64,000 nucleotides of DNA from Microbulbifer donghaiensis (lineage in GTDB: Bacteria > Pseudomonadota > Gammaproteobacteria > Pseudomonadales > Cellvibrionaceae), in NCBI RefSeq assembly GCF_900129095.1, contig NZ_FQVA01000001.1, positions 930,001 through 994,000 on the forward strand. The letters run 5' to 3'. Shown here one piece after another: positions 43,759-53,064 of the stretch. A program made the position numbers and the translations under genes. A model generated the notes under the pieces. That model ran no database searches. It was not told the DNA's origin and worked only from the letters and a program-made list of their open reading frames with translations. Positions within the stretch are counted from its first letter, which is position 1, and every line of letters begins with the position of its first letter.

Positions 43759-44739
43759 CTACGACAGGTTCAATACAATCTTGCCGATATGGTTACTGGA
43801 CTCCATCAGCCGGTGCGCGTCGGCAACGTTTTCCAGCGGAAAAGTGGCGGCAATGTGCGGGCGAATCTTGCCCTCGGCAATCAACGGCCATACTTTTTCT
43901 TCCAGGGCATTGGCTATCGCCGCCTTCACCTGTAGCGACTGCGGTCTCAGGGTGGAGCCGGTAAGGGTCAGGCGCTTCAGCATGACCGGCAACATATTCA
44001 CCTGCACACTGGCGCCCTGCAGGTAGGCGATATTGACGATGCGTCCGTCCTTGGCCGCAACCTGTATATTGCGATCGATATAGTCGCCCCCCACCATATC
44101 CAGGATCACGTCGGCACCGTGACCGCCTGTGGCCTCGCGCACGACTTCGACATAATCTTCGGTCTTGTAGTTGATGGCCTTTTCCGCGCCCAGCGCTTCG
44201 CAGGCCGCACACTTTTCGGCGGAGCCGGCAGTGGCAAACACCCGCACGCCGAAATTGTGTGCCAATTGAATCGCGGTGGTACCGATACCGGAGGAGCCGC
44301 CGTGCACCAATAATATCTCGCCAGCTTTCAACCCCGCGCGGTCAAAGACATTGCTCCACACGGTAAAGAAGGTCTCCGGCAACGCCGCGGCCTCAACGAG
44401 CGACAGGCCCTTCGGTACCGGCAGACACTGACTCGCCGGCACCGCAACGTATTCCGCGTAGCCGCCGCCATTTGCCAGAGCACAGACCGTGTCACCCTCC
44501 TTCCAGCGCTCGACACCGTCGCCAACCGCGACGATCTCACCGGCCACTTCCAGTCCCATAATTGGCGACGCACCGGGGGGCGGCGGGTAATACCCCATCC
44601 GCTGCACTATATCCGGGCGGTTGACGCCGGCAGCAGCGACTTTAATCAGCACCTCGCCGGCAGCGGGTTGCGGTTTTTCCCGCTCCGCCAACTGCATGAC
44701 TTCCGGCCCGCCGTGTTCGGGCAAATCGATATAGCGCAT
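43759..44739 (-). CDS. NAD(P)H:quinone oxidoreductase (zeta-crystallin/PIG3 type)
   Basis: 326 residues of the medium-chain dehydrogenase superfamily without zinc ligands. The GroES-like half contains AAAGVNRPDIVQRMGYYPPPPGAS and GLEVAGEIVAVGDGV. The NADPH fold has LLVHGGSSGIGTTAIQLA. PPPPGAS and the length fit the PIG3 branch, which reduces quinones or related electrophiles in single-electron steps. It converges on the transglycosylase array and is the source of the fossil at 40889-41045. No operon partner is evident, since the fusion gene upstream ends 57 bases before its start. Confidence 0.9.
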   Translation of the reverse strand: MRYIDLPEHGGPEVMQLAEREKPQPAAGEVLIKVAAAGVNRPDIVQRMGYYPPPPGASPIMGLEVAGEIVAVGDGVERWKEGDTVCALANGGGYAEYVAVPASQCLPVPKGLSLVEAAALPETFFTVWSNVFDRAGLKAGEILLVHGGSSGIGTTAIQLAHNFGVRVFATAGSAEKCAACEALGAEKAINYKTEDYVEVVREATGGHGADVILDMVGGDYIDRNIQVAAKDGRIVNIAYLQGASVQVNMLPVMLKRLTLTGSTLRPQSLQVKAAIANALEEKVWPLIAEGKIRPHIAATFPLENVADAHRLMESSNHIGKIVLNLS

Positions 44740-44796
44740 TGTTCAAATCCCTGCGTTTGGTTTCGCCAATGCGAGATTCTCGCGCACCCACGCACA

Positions 44797-47121
44797 TCAT
44801 GCCAGCGCCGCCAGCACGCGATCCAAAGTGCGCACAATACGCTGCACATTTTGCGCCGAGATAATCAGCGGCGGTTTGATTTTTATAATGTTGTTGTCGT
44901 AGCCGTTGGTGTTCAGCAGAATGCCCTGCTCCTTCATCATCTCCACCACGGCCTCGGCCAACGCGGCTGCCGGTGCCATGGTACTGCGGTCCTGTACCAG
45001 CTCCACACCGATATACAGTCCCTGGCCGCGCACATCGGCAATGCACCCGTAGGTCTGCGCGAGTTGCAGCAGGCCGTCCATCAGTTCTGCACCGCGCGTG
45101 CGGCAGTTGGCCATGACTTCCTCGTCCTTCAGTACATCCAGCACCGCGAGGCCCGCGGCGCAGGACACCGGATTGCCGCCAAACGTATTGAAATAGGGCA
45201 CGCCGTTATTGAACGCCGCCGCTATCTCGGGCGTAGTGATCACGGCGCCCAACGGGTGACCATTGCCGATGGGCTTGCCGAGGGTGACGATATCCGGCAC
45301 CACGCCCTGGGTTTCAAAACACCACAAGTGATCGCCGACGCGGCCGAAACCGAGCTGCACTTCGTCCGCGACACAAACACCGCCGGCGGCGCGCACATGC
45401 TCGTAAACAGTATTCAGGTATCCCTCGGGCAGAACTATCTGGCCGCCGGTGCCAATCTGCGATTCCGCGTAAAAAGCGGCCACACCGCGGCCGTCCGCCT
45501 CGAGCTCTTCGATAATCCGCTGCACATCGGCCGCGTACTTGTATCCGGCTTCCGGGTCGTCCCGTTTGTAGGGACCGCGCAGGGTGTCCGGGGTGAGCGT
45601 CTTGTGCACATATCCGGGCAGTCCGGGCCGGCCCGGGCGGTCGATACGGTGCGGGCTGATATCGGTACAGACGCTGGAGTTGCCGTGGTAGGCCTTGTCG
45701 ATCACCAACATCTCCGTATGCCCGGTGTAGGCCTTGGCCATGCGCATCGCCAGGTCGTTGGCCTCACTGCCGGAGTTGACCAGAAAACACACCGACAACG
45801 GCTCCGGGAAGCAGTCGGCTAATTGCTGCGCGTATTGCGGCAACTGCTCGTACAGGTAGCGGGAGTTGGTATTCAGTGTCGCCACCTGTTTGCGGATGGC
45901 CCCGGCGATACGGGGGTGACAGTGCCCCCACTGGCAGACATTGTTGACGCAATCCAGGTAGGCATCTCCCTCGGCGCTGTACAGGTACTGCAGCGCACCT
46001 TGGGTCAGGTGCAGGGGTTCGCGGTAGTGCAAGCCGAGGGATTTGCCCATATGCCGGTCGCGCAGCTTCTGCTGTACCTCCCGGTCGGGTGCGGCGACGG
46101 TAAATCCGCACGCCTCCAGCAGCGCGTTCGTCAGCGCCAGTGGATTCGTCGCCAGAAGCCGGTCCAGCAGGTTCCAGACTTCTTCCGCTTTCAACTGCGC
46201 GTGCTGGTTGTCCGGCTGGGCAATCAGCGCCTCCGCGGCCTTGCAACCGTAGATCGTCAGGCGGGTGCAGACCAGGTGATAGATAAGTGTTATCTCACGT
46301 TCGGTCAGCGGGAATTCCCGGTGGTAGGCCGCCACCAGCACCCGCGCCACGGCGATCGGATCTTCCCCGGTCAGCATCAGGTCGGATAGACAAATCGCGA
46401 TATTGGTCACCGTGTAGGTGTAAACGGTATCGCCAAAATCAAAAATGCCGGCCAGCTCGTCGGCGGTTTCATCGACCAGGATGCTGTAGCGGTGCGCGTC
46501 GTTGTGCACGACACTCTTGCGCAGCTGCACCAGCTCGGGCAGCACTTCGCTTTCGAATTGCAGCAGGAAATACTCGGCCAGGCGGCGCCGGTAGGGATCG
46601 GCGATCGCCGCACACAGCGGCTTGCTGGCCAGCGCGTTTTTCAGGTCCCAGGGAATATCCGGGCGATTGGCGGCCGGCTCGTAATATCCCTCCAGCGCCA
46701 TGTCCATAAGCCCGAGGGTCTGCCCCACCTGCTCGAGCAGCCGGTCGGAAACGGGATTCACCTCCTTGAGCAGGCGGCCGGGCACATAGGTGAGCAGGCG
46801 CACCAGGTAGGACTGACCGTTGGCGGATTGCAGGGTGCTGATCCAGTCCCCTGCCCCGTCGCGCACCGGCCGGGGGAACAGGCAGGTATCGACGGCCTCC
46901 CCCACTCGCTGCATGACCGAGTTCTGCATCCCGAGCACCGCCGGGTGTTCACTCCGGTCGTGAACCTTGCAGGTGTAGCGGTTGCCGTCGCTGTCGATCA
47001 GCAGCAGATTCTGATCCACATAACCGCCCAGCTCACTGATGTGCTGCAACTCCAGTCCATACTGGCTTCGCACAAATGCGGAAATCTCCCGATGTGAAAC
47101 GCTTGGTGCCTTTTGGGTCAT
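44797..47121 (-). CDS. APH-type kinase fused to a class III PLP aminotransferase/phospholyase
   Basis: 774 residues from ATG 47121, which has GGAGG at 5 bases. The N-terminal half (1-330) is an aminoglycoside phosphotransferase/homoserine kinase-like domain with the catalytic SVVHNDAHRYSILVD and GIFDFGDTVYT. The C-terminal half (345-774) is a class III aminotransferase (NVCQWGHCHPRIAGAI, NSGSEANDLAMRMAKA, ADEVQLGFGRVG, PLP Lys in TLGKPIGNGHP). Known relatives include ethanolamine-phosphate and phosphohydroxylysine phospholyases, whose kinases are APH enzymes. So the fusion may phosphorylate and then eliminate, or act as a plain transaminase. Its promoter carries the same operator as the LysR/deiminase promoter. 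Confidence 0.88.
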   Translation of the reverse strand: MTQKAPSVSHREISAFVRSQYGLELQHISELGGYVDQNLLLIDSDGNRYTCKVHDRSEHPAVLGMQNSVMQRVGEAVDTCLFPRPVRDGAGDWISTLQSANGQSYLVRLLTYVPGRLLKEVNPVSDRLLEQVGQTLGLMDMALEGYYEPAANRPDIPWDLKNALASKPLCAAIADPYRRRLAEYFLLQFESEVLPELVQLRKSVVHNDAHRYSILVDETADELAGIFDFGDTVYTYTVTNIAICLSDLMLTGEDPIAVARVLVAAYHREFPLTEREITLIYHLVCTRLTIYGCKAAEALIAQPDNQHAQLKAEEVWNLLDRLLATNPLALTNALLEACGFTVAAPDREVQQKLRDRHMGKSLGLHYREPLHLTQGALQYLYSAEGDAYLDCVNNVCQWGHCHPRIAGAIRKQVATLNTNSRYLYEQLPQYAQQLADCFPEPLSVCFLVNSGSEANDLAMRMAKAYTGHTEMLVIDKAYHGNSSVCTDISPHRIDRPGRPGLPGYVHKTLTPDTLRGPYKRDDPEAGYKYAADVQRIIEELEADGRGVAAFYAESQIGTGGQIVLPEGYLNTVYEHVRAAGGVCVADEVQLGFGRVGDHLWCFETQGVVPDIVTLGKPIGNGHPLGAVITTPEIAAAFNNGVPYFNTFGGNPVSCAAGLAVLDVLKDEEVMANCRTRGAELMDGLLQLAQTYGCIADVRGQGLYIGVELVQDRSTMAPAAALAEAVVEMMKEQGILLNTNGYDNNIIKIKPPLIISAQNVQRIVRTLDRVLAALA

Positions 47122-47221
47122 GGTTGCCTCCAACTACCTCGCCGGCCAATAGCCAGGCTGAATGCTGGGCAGCATATCCAGATATTTTATTCACCAAAAT
47201 CGACCAAATATCACATTTACA

Positions 47222-47236
47222 GTGAGTTATATTCAC
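47222..47236. promoter_or_regulatory. Predicted LysR operator upstream of the kinase-aminotransferase gene
   Basis: GTGAGTTATATTCAC fits the LysR T-N11-A pattern and matches GTGAGTTTTACTCAC at 48162-48176 in 13 of 15 positions. It lies about 100 bases before the start of the fusion gene in the 139-base gap after lysR. Confidence 0.65.
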
Positions 47237-47260
47237 CCATCTGTGAGCGCGCGGGCGCTA

Positions 47261-48148
47261 TCAGGCGGTTTCTCTGGACAGCACACCGCCGATCCACTGG
47301 CAGAACTCCGCCACGCGGTTCCCCGGGGCCGGCGCTTGCACCTCGGCCAGATAATAGGCCTGCGGCGCCGTCACCTGGTCTTTTAGCAGGCGCACCAGGG
47401 AGCCGTTGCGCAGGTCGTGCGCCACTTCAATCGCACCCGCCAGCGCGACACCGAGGCCGGCACGGGCCGCCTGCAGCGCGTGGGAGCTGTCGAAAAAGTG
47501 CAGTGCCTTAACCGCGCTCCTGGTGCCGTATTTCCTGTTCCAGGTATCCCAGCTGCCGCTGTCGTCGTGCAGGGGACGAAACTGCTGAAGATCATTCGGA
47601 CTGCGCAGCGGCCCTGCGCCGTGCACCAGCGACGGGTGCGCCACAGGGAAAAAGTGATCCTCCACCAGCTGGTCGCAGTGATGAAATCCAGAGGTGGGCT
47701 TGCCATAACACAGCGCGACATCGATATCCGTAGGCAGGCGCAGCACTCCCGGCGCCAGTGGGCGGAAATGCACCGTCAGCTCGGGAAAGTCCTTGCAGAA
47801 GTCGCCGATCGCCCGGGACAGCCAGTTGGCGGCCAGCGCCGGCGTACAGCCCACCAGCAGCGGCGCGACATCGGTATCCGGCTCCAGGTTTTCCGCACCG
47901 GTGATCATCACATCCAGCGCCTCGGTTACCGCGCGCAACAGCTTGCGTCCGCTGGTGGTAAGACTCAGGGTTTTGCCGGTGCGATCGAACAGAGCAACGC
48001 CCAGCTGCTGCTCCAGCGCGCGCACCTGGTGGCTGATGGCGCCGTGCGTCACGCCCAGTTCCTCGGCGGCCCGCCCCATATGCAGGTGCCGGCCTGCGGC
48101 CTCGAAAGCCTTGAGTGCATTCAGTGGCAAAGTGCGTCGCGAGAGCAC
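47261..48148 (-). CDS. LysR-family transcriptional regulator
   Basis: 295 residues. The winged helix-turn-helix fills residues 7-66 (LNALKAFEAAGRHLHMGRAAEELGVTHGAISHQVRALEQQLGVALFDR), of the GcvA type. The effector domain follows (LLVGCTPALAANWLSRAIGDF, DVALCYGKPTSGFH, ALQAARAGLGVALAGAIEVAHDL). It is divergent from the deiminase-type gene and transcribed toward the kinase-aminotransferase gene, and matching operator sequences lie at both borders. It is therefore the likely regulator of the local catabolic genes. The effector is unknown. Confidence 0.9.
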   Translation of the reverse strand: MLSRRTLPLNALKAFEAAGRHLHMGRAAEELGVTHGAISHQVRALEQQLGVALFDRTGKTLSLTTSGRKLLRAVTEALDVMITGAENLEPDTDVAPLLVGCTPALAANWLSRAIGDFCKDFPELTVHFRPLAPGVLRLPTDIDVALCYGKPTSGFHHCDQLVEDHFFPVAHPSLVHGAGPLRSPNDLQQFRPLHDDSGSWDTWNRKYGTRSAVKALHFFDSSHALQAARAGLGVALAGAIEVAHDLRNGSLVRLLKDQVTAPQAYYLAEVQAPAPGNRVAEFCQWIGGVLSRETA

Positions 48149-48160
48149 GGCCTTCCCCTC

Positions 48161-48177
48161 CTGTGAGTTTTACTCAC
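48161..48177. promoter_or_regulatory. Predicted LysR operator between lysR and the deiminase-type gene
   Basis: TGTGAG-TTTTA-CTCACA is a perfect 6-5-6 inverted repeat 13 bases upstream of the LysR start and about 90 bases before the deiminase start. It contains the same T-N11-A core as the site at 47222. Confidence 0.7.
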
Positions 48178-48266
48178 AATCCTAGCAAGGAATTATCGAT
48201 TTCGGTGATATTTTTAATCCGGTAACGTCAGCCGCAATTAACTCCCATCACCGTTAGGAGCGGATC

Positions 48267-49202
48267 ATGGCTAACGATGTTTTTTCCATGCGCAGCCGCC
48301 GCGAGGGCGGCACCCCCAAACTGAACTACTGGGGCGCCGACTCGGAGACGGGCACTCTGCGCGACGTATTGGTCGGCCCGGTGGACAACCTGACCCGCAT
48401 TCTGCCCACCAACTCGATGAACAGAAAACTGATCAACGCCGGCATACAGCTGGATGTGCCCCTGGCTCGCGCCCAGTACCAGGGCGTGCTGGACTGCTTC
48501 GAAGACGCCGGTGTCAAGGTACATATCACGCCCGCGGATCCGGATCTGCCCCTGCAGCTGTGGGCCCGCGACGGCAGTTTTATGACCCCCTGGGGCATGC
48601 TGATCGGCCGCATGGCCCAGTGGTGGCGCACCGGCGAATACGGCCCGGTGATGGATTTCTGCTATCAGAACGACCTGCCGATCTTCGACAAGGTAACCGC
48701 CGGCTACTACGAGGGCGGCGATTTCATGATGATCAAACCCGGCTATCTGCTGCTCGGCTACAGTAACGAGCGCAGTCAGGCCCAGGGTGCCGAGCAGATC
48801 AAGCGCTGGTTCGAGGCCGAGGGCTGGCAGGTCTGCCTGTACGAGTTCGACCCCTACTTCGTGCACGCCGACTGCACCATCGCCATGCTCAACGACAGCA
48901 CCGTGGCTCTGTGCCGCGACGTGGTGAACAGGGAAGTACAGGACTGGTTCCGCGAACTGAATATCGAGATAGTCGATGTCCCGTTCGGCTATATCGGCCA
49001 GCTGGGTATCAATGTGGTCTCCCTCGGGCAGGACCGGGTGCTGCTGCCGAAACAGAGCAACTTCCTGGCCGATCGCTGCCGCGGGCTCGGCTTCAAGGTC
49101 TACGACCCCGATGTCTCGGCCATCACCATGGTCGGCGGCGGCATTCACTGCATGTGTCAGCCCCTGCGCCGCGATTCGCTGGAGGCAAACTCCAATGGAT
49201 AA
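48267..49202 (+). CDS. Guanidine-modifying enzyme, deiminase/amidinotransferase superfamily (DDAH-like)
   Basis: 311 residues. The pentein fold signature is clear: WARDGSFMTPWG near residue 95, His200 in YFVHADCTIAML and the nucleophile Cys295 in MVGGGIHCMCQPLRR. The family hydrolyses guanidino groups (arginine, dimethylarginine, agmatine) to ureido groups or transfers the amidino group. Length and motif order fit dimethylarginine dimethylaminohydrolase-like enzymes. It has TAGGAG before the ATG. The carbamoylase gene overlaps its end by 8 bases, so a ureido product handed to that enzyme is the natural reading. Confidence 0.88.
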   Translation: MANDVFSMRSRREGGTPKLNYWGADSETGTLRDVLVGPVDNLTRILPTNSMNRKLINAGIQLDVPLARAQYQGVLDCFEDAGVKVHITPADPDLPLQLWARDGSFMTPWGMLIGRMAQWWRTGEYGPVMDFCYQNDLPIFDKVTAGYYEGGDFMMIKPGYLLLGYSNERSQAQGAEQIKRWFEAEGWQVCLYEFDPYFVHADCTIAMLNDSTVALCRDVVNREVQDWFRELNIEIVDVPFGYIGQLGINVVSLGQDRVLLPKQSNFLADRCRGLGFKVYDPDVSAITMVGGGIHCMCQPLRRDSLEANSNG

Positions 49203-50517
49203 ACCACTTTCGATCAATGCCGAGCGCCTGTGGCAACGGTTGATGGACATGGGGGCAATCGGGGCCACCAGCAAAGGCGGCTGCAACCGCCAGGCGCTGA
49301 CCGACGAGGACGCCGCCGGGCGAAAGCTGTTTGCGGACTGGTGCAAGGCGGCGGGTTGCGAGATCCGCCGCGACGCGATCGGTAACCTGTTTGCGGTTCG
49401 CCCCGGCACGCGGGCGGATGCACCGGTAGTACTGACCGGCAGCCACCTGGATACCCAGCCCACCGGCGGCAAGTTCGATGGTGTGTTCGGCGTGCTCGCC
49501 GGCCTCGAGGTTATCGAGTCACTGAACGATGCGCGCATACAGACCGAGCACCCCATCGCGGTGGTGGCCTGGACCAACGAAGAGGGCTGCCGCTTCGACA
49601 CGGCGATGATGGGTTCCGCCGTCTGGTCCGGAAATATGGCCTTAGAAGAAGCCTACAACCTCACCGACAGTGACGGGGTGACCGTCCGGCAGGAGCTGGA
49701 GCGTCTGCAGCAGTTGGGAGACGACGGCCTGAGCCCACTGCGGGTGCTGGCCGCGATCGAGGCCCATATCGAACAGGGCCCGGTGCTGGAGAGAGAGGGG
49801 CTGGAAATCGGCGTAGTCACCGGGGTCCAGCATATGAGTCGCCACCGGGTAGTAATTCGCGGCGTCGAGGCGCACGCCGGCCCCACACCGATGAACCTGC
49901 GGCGCGACCCCAGTCGCGCCCTCGCAGAAATCCTACCGCGCCTGTATCGCATGAGTGAACAGTTCGGCGACGACGCCCGCCTGACCATCGGTATCATCAC
50001 CACCGAACCGGGCTCCAGCAATACGGTTCCCGGGCTGCTGACGTTCACCGCGGATATCCGCCACCCGGATGGCCACCAGTATCGGGCCATGGTGCAGGAG
50101 TTTGAACGGATAGTTGACGAAGTTGGCGCAGAACAGGGCCTGCCGATGGACAGCCACTGTTTCTGGCGTGCACCCGGGGTTGAATTCAATAGCCGATGTA
50201 TCGACGCCGTGCGCCACGCTACGCGCAATTGCGGCTACGGCTTCCGCGAAATAGTTTCCGGCGCGGGGCACGACGCCTGCAATGTAGCGAGTCGCGTTGC
50301 CACCTCAATGATCTTTATTCCCTGTCGGGACGGATTGAGTCACAACGAAGCGGAGCACTCGACACCGGAACAGGTCGCAGCCGGCGCGCAGGTATTGTTA
50401 AACGCGATCGTGAAGCTAGCCGCAGGCCAAAGCGGCGAAGCCCGTGAGTCGACGGCCAGGCCACTCAATACTTGTGCACAAACAAAAAAGCCCGGCAATG
50501 CCGGGCTTTCGCTCTAG
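49195..50517 (+). CDS. Zn-dependent hydantoinase/carbamoylase-family amidase
   Basis: 440 residues from ATG 49195 with GGAGG upstream, overlapping the previous gene by 8 bases. It is an M20-fold amidase: LTGSHLDTQPTGGKFDGVFGVLAGLE, WTNEEGCRFDTAMMGSAVW, EAHIEQGPVLE and SGAGHDACNVA carry the two-metal ligands. Members are N-carbamoyl-L-amino acid hydrolases, ureidoglycolate hydrolases and allantoate amidohydrolases. The likely job is to remove CO2 and ammonia from a ureido compound made by the deiminase. The last codons run over a terminator hairpin that serves the opposite strand, so the C-terminal tail may be unselected. Confidence 0.9.
   Translation: MDKPLSINAERLWQRLMDMGAIGATSKGGCNRQALTDEDAAGRKLFADWCKAAGCEIRRDAIGNLFAVRPGTRADAPVVLTGSHLDTQPTGGKFDGVFGVLAGLEVIESLNDARIQTEHPIAVVAWTNEEGCRFDTAMMGSAVWSGNMALEEAYNLTDSDGVTVRQELERLQQLGDDGLSPLRVLAAIEAHIEQGPVLEREGLEIGVVTGVQHMSRHRVVIRGVEAHAGPTPMNLRRDPSRALAEILPRLYRMSEQFGDDARLTIGIITTEPGSSNTVPGLLTFTADIRHPDGHQYRAMVQEFERIVDEVGAEQGLPMDSHCFWRAPGVEFNSRCIDAVRHATRNCGYGFREIVSGAGHDACNVASRVATSMIFIPCRDGLSHNEAEHSTPEQVAAGAQVLLNAIVKLAAGQSGEARESTARPLNTCAQTKKPGNAGLSL
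50484..50510 (-). terminator. Terminator within the carbamoylase 3' end
   Basis: The hairpin AGCCCGGC-AAT-GCCGGGCT (50489-50507) is flanked by six A at 50484-50489 on the plus strand, a T-run on the minus strand. It lies just past the stop of the minus-strand TonB receptor gene (50524) and inside the final codons of the plus-strand carbamoylase gene. A short TTT on the plus side could make it bidirectional. Confidence 0.75.
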
Positions 50518-50523
50518 GTCCGC

Positions 50524-52779
50524 TTAGAGATCGTAGCTCAACTCGACGCCGACAATTCGGCCCTTGTTGAGAGGGGTAAAGCTGGCCCCCAAACCACCAA
50601 GGGTCGCTGGCAACTGCGTGTTGTTGCCCTCGGTAACCTCGTCCAGCATGTTCTTGCCGAACAGCGCCAGGCGGTAGTTGCCGGAATCCGGCGTAAAGCC
50701 GAAGCTGATATCGAGCATATCCGCCGCCGACAGCATTCCGAGGTTGTTATCGGTATATGGCGCTGCATCGCGGTGGTTGAAATTAAAGCGCGATGTCAGC
50801 GTGCCCAGGGTACCCAGCTGCAGGTCGTGGACCATGCCGATACCGTAGGTCCAGGGCGCCAGGCGCGGAATATCCAGCCCCAGGTCGATGTCGTTGACCA
50901 CCCCATCGCCGCTGATATCACCTTTGACTTTGTCATAGTCTCCGTCGACGTAGCCGACATTGAAGGTAAACAGCAGGTTGTCGGTGGCCGCCGCCATTGC
51001 TTCGAACTCGGCACCGTTAATCGTCGCATCGGCGGTGTTGCGGATAATCTGTACAACACCCACAACCGGGTTGCTCAGGTTTTCCTCGCGCTGCATATCA
51101 TCGATGGTGTTGTGGAACAGCGCCATGTTGGTACGCAGACGGCCGTCAAACCACTCCGCCTTGCCGCCGATCTCGAAACTGGTCTGCTCTTCCTGATCGG
51201 TCGGTCCCGGCAGTTCGCCCGGGCCGGTGTTGCGCATGTTGTAACCACCGCTGCGGAACCCCTTGGTCCAGAAGCTGTAGATCTGCGCATTGTCGGCCAG
51301 GTTCCACTGCAGCCCGACCTTCGGCGTAAAGGCACTCCAGGACTCGCTGTCCTCAAAGTCGTAAGCGGCACAGCCATCCAGAGAACACAGGTTGACCGGG
51401 ATGGTGGCGATCTTGGCGTCCTTCTCTTCGGTGGAGTAACGGCCACCAAGTGTCAGCACCCAGGACTCGTTCAGGTCGACGTCCGCCTGGGCAAATACGC
51501 CCATAGCCTCGTGATCCTGGATACCACCGCCCGTCCAGTCAAAGCCACCGGAACCGGGCGGACCGGAAAGGGGCAGCAAGCGGTTTTCGTAGTACTCGAG
51601 ATCCTGACTGAACCAGTAGACACCGGTGGTCAGTGAGGTGGCACCGAAGCGGCCGGCATAGCGCAGCTCGTTGCTGAGCTGACTCTGGTCGACGCGGGTA
51701 CTCGCGTGGAAGGCGGTAATCGGCAGGGAGTCGATATCGCCGATGCCGTCGGCAGCGAATTCACGCCAGGCGAGGATATTGGTGATAGTGCCGTTGCCGA
51801 AGGCGACGTCCTGGTTGTACTCAGCGATCGCCTGGGTCCACTCGTCCTCCTGGTAACCCTCTTCGTTCTGGGCCACCTCGAAGGAGTCATCGCTGTTATC
51901 CCAGCCGGACACATCTACACCGAACAGCGGGTACAGCGGAAAATTGGTCGCCAGTGAACCACGGTTCTGGGCGACCACCCCGGCGGAATCCATACGGCCG
52001 TGCTCCATGCGCACCAGCAGCTCGGCAGATTCGCTCAGGTCGACACTGAAGCTCGGGCGGATAAACCAGGTATCGGACGCACCGGCCTCGTCATTGCCGG
52101 TATAGACGTTCTCGAACCAGCCCTGATCGTCGTTGTAATAAACGGTCATGCGACCGTTCACGCGATCGGAAATGGCGCCATTGATACTGGCGGCCGCGAC
52201 GGTATCCAGATTGTCGGTGGTGGACAGCTTGAACTTGCTGGAAAACTCGTCAGTGGGGCGCGCGGTCTTGATCACCACGGCACCGCCGGTCACATTGCGG
52301 CCGAACAGCAGCCCCTGCGGGCCGCGCAAGACCTCGATTCCCTCGAGGTCGAACATATCGGTGACGACCCCCGCATTGATGCCCATATACATACCATCGA
52401 CAAACACCCCTACAGTCGGGTCGATGGACGGAATTGAGCTGTTTACACCCAAGCCGCGCACGGTGAAGTTGGCGGTATTTTTTACGGTACCGACATCATC
52501 GAGCTGCACATTGGGCATTTTAAAGGACAGACTCTGCAGATCGCGGGTCTGCAGCGCCTCCAGCTGGTCACCGGAATAGGCGGTGGCCGCCACCGGCACT
52601 TCTTGTAGTTTCTCCGCATCAGCGCGCTTGCGCGCGGTGACTTCCACCTCTTCCATAATGGTACCGACCGCACCCTCGGCCGCGTGAGCGGCAGGCATGC
52701 CGCTGGCGAGCCACAGGGCGGTAACGGAACAGGCGGATACTAATGCAGAATGGTATTTGGAATTGAACGGACGTCCCAT
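50524..52779 (-). CDS. TonB-dependent outer membrane receptor
   Basis: 751 residues. The signal peptide ends near AHA (residue 33). The TonB box is EEVEVTARK, followed by the plug domain (LQSLSFKMPNVQLDDVG, NFTVRGLGVNSS, VDGMYMG, IEVLRGPQGLLFGRNVTGGAVVIKT). A 22-strand barrel ends in the aromatic-hydrophobic ELSYDL. The type resembles receptors of the catabolite-uptake class in sphingomonads and marine gammaproteobacteria, not classical siderophore receptors. It converges on the deiminase-carbamoylase pair, so it might import a guanidino or ureido substrate. That is inference from position. Confidence 0.9.
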   Translation of the reverse strand: MGRPFNSKYHSALVSACSVTALWLASGMPAAHAAEGAVGTIMEEVEVTARKRADAEKLQEVPVAATAYSGDQLEALQTRDLQSLSFKMPNVQLDDVGTVKNTANFTVRGLGVNSSIPSIDPTVGVFVDGMYMGINAGVVTDMFDLEGIEVLRGPQGLLFGRNVTGGAVVIKTARPTDEFSSKFKLSTTDNLDTVAAASINGAISDRVNGRMTVYYNDDQGWFENVYTGNDEAGASDTWFIRPSFSVDLSESAELLVRMEHGRMDSAGVVAQNRGSLATNFPLYPLFGVDVSGWDNSDDSFEVAQNEEGYQEDEWTQAIAEYNQDVAFGNGTITNILAWREFAADGIGDIDSLPITAFHASTRVDQSQLSNELRYAGRFGATSLTTGVYWFSQDLEYYENRLLPLSGPPGSGGFDWTGGGIQDHEAMGVFAQADVDLNESWVLTLGGRYSTEEKDAKIATIPVNLCSLDGCAAYDFEDSESWSAFTPKVGLQWNLADNAQIYSFWTKGFRSGGYNMRNTGPGELPGPTDQEEQTSFEIGGKAEWFDGRLRTNMALFHNTIDDMQREENLSNPVVGVVQIIRNTADATINGAEFEAMAAATDNLLFTFNVGYVDGDYDKVKGDISGDGVVNDIDLGLDIPRLAPWTYGIGMVHDLQLGTLGTLTSRFNFNHRDAAPYTDNNLGMLSAADMLDISFGFTPDSGNYRLALFGKNMLDEVTEGNNTQLPATLGGLGASFTPLNKGRIVGVELSYDL

Positions 52780-53064
52780 CTTTCTCTCTCCATTGCCTTA
52801 TTTTTTTTATCTTCAGCAACGGGCCTACAGCAATCGGTACCGCATGGCTCCACTGGTATTGTTGTAATTAGGAGCCCCGACCCTAAGACCGCGCTGATAC
52901 AGCATCACGTATATCATGTGACACAAGTGACGCTAGAAGATTACAGGGTCACCAAAGTCGGCGGAAGTCAATTTATCATGAATATTCGTATAAATAGCGC
53001 GGATAGTCCGGTTAGGGAGCATATTGTCGCCATGGCCTCAGACGCATACTCATCGGTCATTTTT

